The notes beneath the pieces were generated by a model. That model had not been told where the DNA came from. It saw nothing but the letters and a program-made list of their open reading frames with translations, and made no database searches. A stretch of 64,000 nt of DNA from Polytrichum commune (Eukaryota > Streptophyta > Polytrichopsida > Polytrichales > Polytrichaceae), in contig OX485807.1 in assembly GCA_950295325.1 (NCBI GenBank), positions 52,234,440 through 52,298,439 of the forward strand, given 5' to 3'. The translations under genes were made by a program, and so were the position numbers. Numbering within the stretch: position 1 is the first letter of the stretch; each line of letters starts with the position of its first letter. Below are positions 57,091-64,000 of the stretch, in pieces.

Positions 57091-58586
57091 TTATGCTAGT
57101 TGTGTGTCAAGTGGTATTGGCTCGTTATTTTCTATCCTTCTTTTGTGCAGAATTATGGACATAGCATATTGTATAGCGATGACATTAATTGCCTCAAATG
57201 TGTTCTTGATGCTCTGCTTAGGGGTTTTAAATGTTGTTTCAATGCTATCCATAGAGGGGATATGTGTGTCAGCCCTAGCGCCTGCAGTGATGACAATTAG
57301 TGGGTCTATTTTCCAACCTTTGTTGGCAATATTGTCCATTAATGGTTTATATTTTTCTATTTTACAGTTTATAGTTTCATCCGGTATTCTATCATTACAG
57401 TATGTAAATTCAATGAATTGTATTGTTAGGTTGTCATTAGGTTCTATTGGGGGTGAGGACTGATATGGTAGTCCTTTCACACATAGAAGATCTGGTTTAA
57501 ATCTGGCATTGCAATGGCATCTTTGTTGGCCACATACACACGGTAATATCCATGAAGGGACCGTGTTTTCTGGGGGGTCATTATTGAATGTTCCATGAGA
57601 ATATAACATCTTGACTTTTTTGATGACACTATAAGTTTTCTTAATTCCCATACTGCTTTATTGTGTCTTTTGGTACGGAGGGCATGAATGTGGTGGTGTT
57701 TGCATTTTAGAAGTACATGCAGCCATGTATATGGGTCTATTGAGTCACATATGGGGCATGTAATTGATGAAAAAGCTTCTCTTCCGAAGAACAGTTGTTT
57801 CCTGGCATTTCCTATGTATTGACCATGTCTTAGTTTTAAAAAACATGTTTTTTGGGAGTCAGTTATATTTTTGTTTGTCCAAAATTTATTTGACAACTCA
57901 TTATCTATTTTATCATTGGCTATCCATTTATCTATGTTGGGGTATAATATAGGGATCAATTCTAAATTTATATTCATATTGTACTTCACTAGATGTTTTT
58001 CTAGGAATCTAATGGGTCCTTTGTCTAGGGTTGTTCCCATTGATGGCCATGTGTCTCTTTGGTAGTAGTACGGCGTTGAGTGGGCAAATTCATGTGGTTG
58101 GGAGGCATTGTAGTGTTCTTTTGATGTCCCTTTTTTAGCAAGTGTATCAGCTTCTTCGTTACCTTTGATGTTTGCATGTGCTCTTACTTTGTATAGTGTT
58201 GTGGGTTGGGTTCTCTGTGTAAGAAAGTTCATTATTTCTTCTAAGATAGTTTTATCATGGTGGTTATTGTGTAGTGTGGGGTGTTTTATTTGGTTTTTGA
58301 TTACATATAGGCCGTTAAGGCGGTCTGTGAAAATATGTGTTGGTTCATTTGGGAAGTCATTTTTTATTATTTTAAGGGTGTGGTGAATGGCCATTAGTTC
58401 TGCTCGAAATATGTTTTGTAGGCCTGGTAGTCTTTGTGCAAGTTTGATATTTTTTTCTTGGTTATATATATTGTATCCAGTTTCTTCTCTCCGCCAACTA
58501 TCTCCTAAATTTTTTGGGGGGGTTAAAGGATCCGTATGTGTAGAAGCAGTATTTGGAGGGGAATTTGAGTGGTGTTTCGTTTTCAT
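57091..58586 (-). pseudogene. LINE RNase H domain and C-terminal zinc motif
   Basis: Continues the LINE coding path. RNase H motifs: FRAELMAIHHTL (Glu), HIFTDRLNGLYVI (Asp) and VRAHANIKGNEEADTLAKKG (final Asp). The first Asp position upstream reads FYTYGSF where FYTDGSF would be expected. A Cys/His motif CPICDSIDPYTWLHVLLKCKHHH follows, like the C-terminal zinc knuckle of many LINEs. A second frame (57091-57651) carries CVCGQQRCHCNARF and a further C-terminal segment. The change of frame near 57500-57650 indicates a frameshift. Confidence 0.7.
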
Positions 58587-60113
58587 AGTTGGGGATTTGT
58601 GGGATTGTATTATGTAGGTGTGTGCTTGTAGTTGGGTAGGTGAGGGTATTCCATGTTTTACATTTGTTGACTTCTAGATTTTGTGGGGTAGGGGGGGCAA
58701 TTTGGGTGATTGTGCGGGATATGTTCAAGTTGTTGCATATGTTTCTTATTGTGTTCATTTGTTCTATATTACCGATACTATTGTTTTGGTGATGGACGCA
58801 TAGGATTCTTATGGTGAGTGGTTCTATGCGAGGCTCGTTGGATTCTTGTGGTCTTGTAGGTTCTTCATATTTGGTGGTGTCTGTTGGTATTTGAATGATT
58901 ACATGTGTGTCTGGGAAGGGGCCTAAGTGTGGTGTAAAGTTTTGGTACCAATTTGGGTTTGGGATGATAAGTATGGTGATGGTGTTGGATCTTGCTTCGC
59001 TGCTAGTCTGGCCCAATGGATTGCTTTTTGGGCTTCAATTTCATTGTGTGGGTGGGTGTATCCTATTCCTTGCCACTTGTGTGAGAATGCGTTACCGATG
59101 GACCCGAAGATTTTATCTCTAGGAAATGGTGAAAAAAAATTTGTTAGATGGGTTGAGCATGTGACTGGGGATGAGAAATAAGAGTGTGTGATTTCAAAGG
59201 ATGTTATGATGAAGTCTAATAGTGTTTTGGGCAGGGAATGGTAGGCGTTTTTTAGTGGATCATTTTTCGGTATTCCATGTTTGTATCTTTGATATAACCA
59301 GTTTATTTCGATTCCAAACGGTTGAGTAGGGGGTATTAGGTCATGTGGTTGATGTAATGTACGATTGTATTGGTTCCATAGCCATACAAGTCTGTTGTGT
59401 GGAATGGTGATAATGTGTTTACCTGTTTCATCGTAGATATGGGCAGAATCATTTTGTATTTGGATTTTGTTTGTATTAGTGTTGATGTATTTTTCATGTT
59501 TACATTCATGTGTTGAGATTTTCACAAGTGGGATGTTTAGGGGAGGAGAGATGTGTTTAGGGTCTTTGTTTTGGGTGAACATGTCATTTCCGTTCATGAT
59601 GGTTTCGTATATTTTATGTTGTGTTTTGGTGTAGTATGTGAGTATTAAGTTTGTGTTGTGTTGTATGACTCTTGGGAGATTGTAAGGGAATAATTCTCTT
59701 TGTGGAAAATTTTTGGTATATATTGTTCCATTGGGTAGTACCCATTGGCATAGGTATGTATGTTGGTTTTTTATAATTTTGTATTTATATGTAGTTGGTT
59801 TTATGCAGTGGTCTATTATTGAGTGTATAGGGTATTTTATTGGGTTGTTTTTTATGTGTACGGGAGTGGTCAGTTGTGTTGGATGTGGTGGGGTTGGTGG
59901 GTGTGTGCGGATTTCGCTATTTAGTGGTGTTATATTATGTTCTCTTATGGCGTATGTTCGTTTTAGTGTACGTGGTGGGTAATGGTCTTGGCATGTTTCT
60001 AGGCATTCTTCGTTGCAACATGGGTAGCAAAATAGTTGTTCTATTGTTTTTAATGCTTGTTTTATCATGTGTGTGGGTTTTTTATAGTATTTTGAGTATT
60101 CGATGCATGACAT
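58498..60113 (-). pseudogene. LINE segment between reverse transcriptase and RNase H
   Basis: Two overlapping frames (58923-60113 and 58498-59016) form one path with a frameshift near 58985. The start has Cys-rich FCYPCCNEECLETCQDHYPPRT. The end passes IHWARLAAKQD into ITILIIPNPNWYQN and reaches the first RNase H strand. I do not know the domain. The composition (many Ile, Asn, Thr, His; few Gly, Val) matches the rest of the LINE. Confidence 0.55.
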
Positions 60114-60209
60114 TAAGTGCGTGCCATTTGGTAGGGTGAGTTGTTTTATGTCATATATGTTTTCAAGGAGTAATTTATGTATATATTTTAAGTCTCGAGT
60201 AGCCAGTTT

Positions 60210-62103
60210 TTACAGGGGGGGGGGTGTTGTGGATAACTTATGCCATTCTCTTTCAAGTGGTGTGGCTTCTAAGGGGAGTTTTTCTATCTTACTTCTAAGG
60301 TGGGCTCCACCTGCTACTTTGATAAGGTATATTGTTCTGGTAATGGGGGATCTATTGCAATCGTGGTGTCTGATCCTGGGTATGTTTTCTGCACCCCCGT
60401 ATTTGGCTAGTATGTAGTGTGTAAGGCCTCTGTATATTGTTCCAAGTTTACCTTTGTCATTTAATGCATTTCTAAGTTGTTCTCCTATGCATCTGAGGTA
60501 GGCATTCTTTAGTGAGAAGGTTTCTATTCCGAACAACTCGTGGGGTAGTTGAGTGACCATGTTTGGTGTACATTTGGGGAGTCCACATATTTTATTTGGA
60601 TGGCTATTATTTTTTAATCTAATTTTATGATTCCAGGTAGTGAGAACGGTACTGCATAGAAGTTGTATGCAATTCCTGCTCTGATTATTGTGTCTACTAT
60701 GCTGATTTTTTGTTTCATTGTAGCAGGACAATTTGCTAGTTGACTACATTGGTTGATAACTTTAGTGGTGGTAATGTGTATTTGTATTTTCCATTTGAAG
60801 GATGGGACGAGTTGAATACCTAAGTATACGTATGGTTCATTTTGGTGTAGTGTTGGGATGGTTTGGTTTCTATATGTGATTTTGGCGGTTTCTATATATG
60901 TTTTGAATGTTTCTTGATTTATTTTGGATTTATTTGGGCACCTCGTGAGTGCACATTTTGATATTCCAAGGTCCATTCCTACCCATTCACAATATCTATC
61001 TAATTTGTTTAGTTGTGTCTGTAATGATGTGAGCTTGTTGATAATTGCTGCTAAGTCGTCTGCATATGCTACCGAGCTAATTGTGGTTTGGATGTTCTAA
61101 AGGTATATCCATAATTACCTTGTTTTAGCCATCTTAGTAGAGGTTCTAAGAATATGATGAAGAGGTATAGGCTAAGGGTGTCTCCTTGTATAGTAGCTCT
61201 TTGTATTGGGATTTCTTTTGTTTTGCCAAAGTATTCTCCAGAAAAAGTGGTGTTGGAATGTGAGTATATGTTACCTATTATTTGGACTGCGTCTTCTGGG
61301 TATCCTAAGTCTTTCATCATGGCTAATAGTCTTGCATGGTCTATTGATCCAAATGCATTTTTGAAATCAATATAGAATAGATATATATCTTGGTTGATGA
61401 ATTGGGCATCTTCTAGTGCTGCTATTAACATTTGTATTTGTCTTGATGTGCACCGTTCTGCTCTAAATCCCTCCTAGCTATTTTGTAATATTTGATGTTT
61501 CTCACCATATGCTGAAAGTATGAACGCTAGGGTGCTTGTAAAGAATTTGTATATAGTATTAGCGAGTGCTATTGATCTATGATTAGATAATAGGGAGGGA
61601 TCTTTTTTTTTGTATAATAATATTGTTAGGTTAGTTTTCCAAGAGGTCGGGATTTGTTTATGTTTGTAACAATGTGTGAAGAACATAAATAATATGTGCT
61701 AGAATTTTTTAGGCATGTTTTTTAGTATGGAGTTGGGAATTTTGTCTGGTCCTGGGGTTTTATTGTTTGCTAGATTTTTGAGGCAGAGGTTGTAAATTTC
61801 TAGATCAAGGTATATATATAGGGGTGTTTGTGGGTCACCTCGTTTTTCTAGAACCAGTCCTTCTAGGTCGTGGCATGGGTACTGCCTAACTGCGCATGTG
61901 TACTTAGGAGGGTGGATTGATAAGTAGTAACATGTGGGTACGGCGGGTTTATTACTAAGGGTTTGTTGTATGTGTATTTTATTTGCTATGTCCTCTGAAT
62001 TTGTGAGTATATGGTTGTTGCGATCCGTGATGCAGTCTAGTGGTGGGGTCTCAAGGTTTTTACATATTTTTCTATTTATTCTTTTTGGGTTGGTTTCATA
62101 CAA
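60210..62103 (-). pseudogene. LINE reverse transcriptase, multiply frameshifted
   Basis: Motifs in order along the minus strand: NNKTPGPDKIPNSILK (near 61740); SWKTNLTILLYKKKDP and NHRSIALANTIYK (61474-61686); a TAG at 61474 followed by EGFRAERCTSRQIQ; LFYIDFKNAFGSIDHARLL (about 61350); IQRATIQGDTLSLYLF (about 61170); then AYADD at 61055-61066 in the next frame, the catalytic box; DLGISKCALT downstream. It is clearly a LINE-type reverse transcriptase with nonsense and frameshift lesions. Confidence 0.8.
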
Positions 62104-62263
62104 TTTTCTGTATTTGGATATGGTTTTCTTAATGCATTATTTAGTGTATTTAGTGGTAGTTTTTCTGGCTTGTAAATTTGTTGTTTTGGCTATCATTGCT
62201 ATTTCTTTAATCCATGTGTTAATTAGGGAATCGTCTTCAGGTGGGGGAGGGATGTGTATTCGG

Positions 62264-63988
62264 CTATATTGTCTTAGTGTGTCCATTATTGGGTGTATGC
62301 GTCAGTTTGTTAATTTTTTTTGCAATGTATATAGTTTTCCTGATTAGGTGGTAGGTTGTTATGTGTTGTTTCCAAATTTTTTGGATTTTTTTGGGCAAGT
62401 AGCCACCTTGTTGAGTGGCTCTGCTGGTTAAGGTGGGTATAGGTGTGGCACTACACGTTTCTTCAATGTTTTTAGAGATTGTTTGGGTGATATTGTTCAT
62501 TTGTGTACATGTTTGTTGCCATTGGTCTGGTGTTAGGTGGTCTTTAGATAGTAGGATGGTTATTTCATTAAGTTGGATTGCGTTTTCTTTGAAAAACTTG
62601 GTATTAAAACTATCTAGTTTATCTTGTGGAATGGGGTTTAGAATTCTGGTTGATGGAGGTATTGAGAGTTGTGTTACTCGGACTAATAGGGTGTTGGGTG
62701 GTATTTCTAGGATAATTGGTAGGTGGTCTGAGTTTAGGTTTTGTTCTTGTAGTGTACTTGATGTATATGTTGTTGCATATTGTGTATTTGTGTAGAAACC
62801 GTCAATAAGGCTAGTGTGCGTGTAATTATATCCTCCTTGTCTAGAGTATGTGGTGTTTGTGGGAATATAGGCGAGGGCTAGACTATCTATGTAGGTTCTC
62901 CATTTAATGTCCTCTTCATGTGGGGGAGTGGTACCGTGTTCATTTTGTTTACCTATTAGTGCGATGTCTCTATTAAAGTCCCCACATAGTGTGTGTGTAT
63001 GGTTTGGGTGTGCATTTATCTGGGTATTTATAGTATGCATTATATCCGGAATTAATCTGATGTCTTCTTCGTACGAGGGCATGTACATATGAAGTAGTAA
63101 CCATGGTTTTAGTGGGTCGTTTTTTATATGGATAATTTGTAGATATGGCGATATGTTGGTAGGGGATGGTATTTTGGAAATGTTTCCTTGGAACGCATAT
63201 TTTTTGTGTATGAGTGTGAAGAGGCCCCCTCTAGTTGGAGTATACGGTATCCTTTGTTTGATGCATCTCGTTAGTGTATGTGTGTTGTTAAAGATTAGTT
63301 TATATTCTGGAAATAGGTTTTGTATGTATTTAGTTGATTTAGTTTTTTTTAATTTTGTTTCTTGTATGGTGATTATGGCTGGTTTGTCTTGTGAGTGGTA
63401 TATAATGTTTTGTATGTTAGGTAATGTTGTATTTAGTGATGAGGCATTCCATGTTATGATTTGGGTGTAGTGATTAGTATTTTGGCTATGGTGTGGCAGT
63501 GGGGGTTGGGGCAATGATGATGTAGGTAGAGGGTGTATGTATTCAGTTAGGGGTTCGAATATTTTCAGTGTTTCTTTAAGAAAGTTTATAGGTAGGTAGG
63601 GAAATTGATTACTTAGTGCTTCGAGGCTTGGTGGGTCTTGGTTTTGATGTATGTATTTGTAAATTTTGTCGTGTATGGTAGTTGGTGGATTGATTATATT
63701 TTGGTTATCTTGTAATATTTGGGTATGCGGGTGTATAGTACTAATGTGGTTTTCAGGGGGATTTCTTAGGGCGTTTAGTTTGGTTAGCAATAAAGAGGTC
63801 CAATCCGGGTTTGAATTTTGGATGAGGTATTCACATGTATCTATGTTTGGGCCTATGGTTGTGATTAGTGCAAATAAAATGTTTGGTGTTGGATAATGCC
63901 TATTTTGGTTAATATATGATGAAAGGTTAGGGAATGTTCTAGAGACATTGTTATGGTTAGAGTGGTTTGTGTTTAGTAGCGGTGACAA
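62264..63988 (-). pseudogene. LINE apurinic-type endonuclease domain
   Basis: An open frame of about 570 codons, probably cut by the window edge. EEP-family endonuclease landmarks: QIITWNASSLNTTLPNIQN (Asn), AIITIQETKLKK (catalytic Glu), LLLHMYMPSYEED, HTLCGDFNRDIALIG (GDFN), TSLIDGFYTN (S/T-x-IDxF-like) and LNSDHLPIILEI (SDH). So this domain looks intact, while the downstream reverse transcriptase is broken. The N-terminal part has no recognised motif. Confidence 0.8.
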
Positions 63989-64000
63989 GGTTTGTGTGAT

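Noticed and set aside
59713-63896. Numerous plus-strand frames rich in Cys, Val, Trp and Gly
   Set aside because: They are shadows of the minus-strand LINE genes produced by its strand bias.

Overview
The window looks like nuclear DNA of a seed-free land plant, most plausibly a bryophyte or lycophyte. The evidence is short interstitial TTTAGGG telomere-type runs, spliceosomal introns with GT..AG ends, very low gene density, heavy transposon load, and a PLP-dependent decarboxylase of a kind I associate with fungi and seed-free plants. I recognise only one host-type gene, the decarboxylase at 51267-54461. Almost everything else is mobile DNA or its debris.

Layout. 1-4.2 kb: decayed minus-strand exons of a plant Ptta/En/Spm-type transposon protein, embedded in many 14-bp dyads of the form SACT-N6-AGTS. 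4.9-5.9 and 8.0-9.0 kb: two of five solo LTRs of one family (TG..CA ends, four with perfect 5-bp target duplications). 6.6-7.2 kb: a small pogo-like TIR element. 10.8-45.1 kb: the main structure of the window, two giant related DNA transposons, one nested in the other. 45.2-51.2 kb: unassigned DNA including a GC-richer island. 51.3-54.5 kb: the decarboxylase gene. 55.4-56.3 kb: fifth solo LTR. 57.1-64.0 kb: a frameshifted LINE (endonuclease, reverse transcriptase, RNase H) on the minus strand, running off the right edge.

The nested pair. The outer element spans 10837-45146 (target duplication GTAG) and the inner element 14499-31924 (target duplication TAAT). Both have about 28-bp terminal inverted repeats beginning AACACTATATTCG. 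The inner element sits in what looks like the 5' intron of the outer element's transposase gene. Without insertions each is about 15-17 kb. Both have the same architecture, in opposite orientation: a DDE-like transposase gene (resembling DUF7869) reads outward to one end. A cargo block reads outward to the other: a large three-exon gene, an FCP1/NIF-like HAD-fold protein, and a small basic two-exon gene.

The large cargo gene encodes a ParB-like DGQHS motif followed by a region that aligns by eye with beta-class DNA methyltransferases, with degenerate catalytic motifs. Each element carries its own private perfect palindrome: TTTGGGTCGNNCGACCCAAA in the inner one, TTACGGACGCGCGTCCGTAA in the outer one. 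The palindromes lie in arrays upstream of both divergent genes, inside both introns of the ParB/methyltransferase-like gene, in its last coding exon and between it and the HAD gene. They occupy corresponding places in the two elements although their sequences are unrelated. The natural hypothesis is that the element-encoded ParB/methyltransferase-like protein recognises its own element's palindrome.

The inner element looks recently functional. Its transposase and large cargo gene are each cut by a solo LTR, and in both the reading frame resumes correctly when the LTR and one target duplication are discounted. The outer element is older, with a lost start codon, nonsense codons, frameshifts and deletions.
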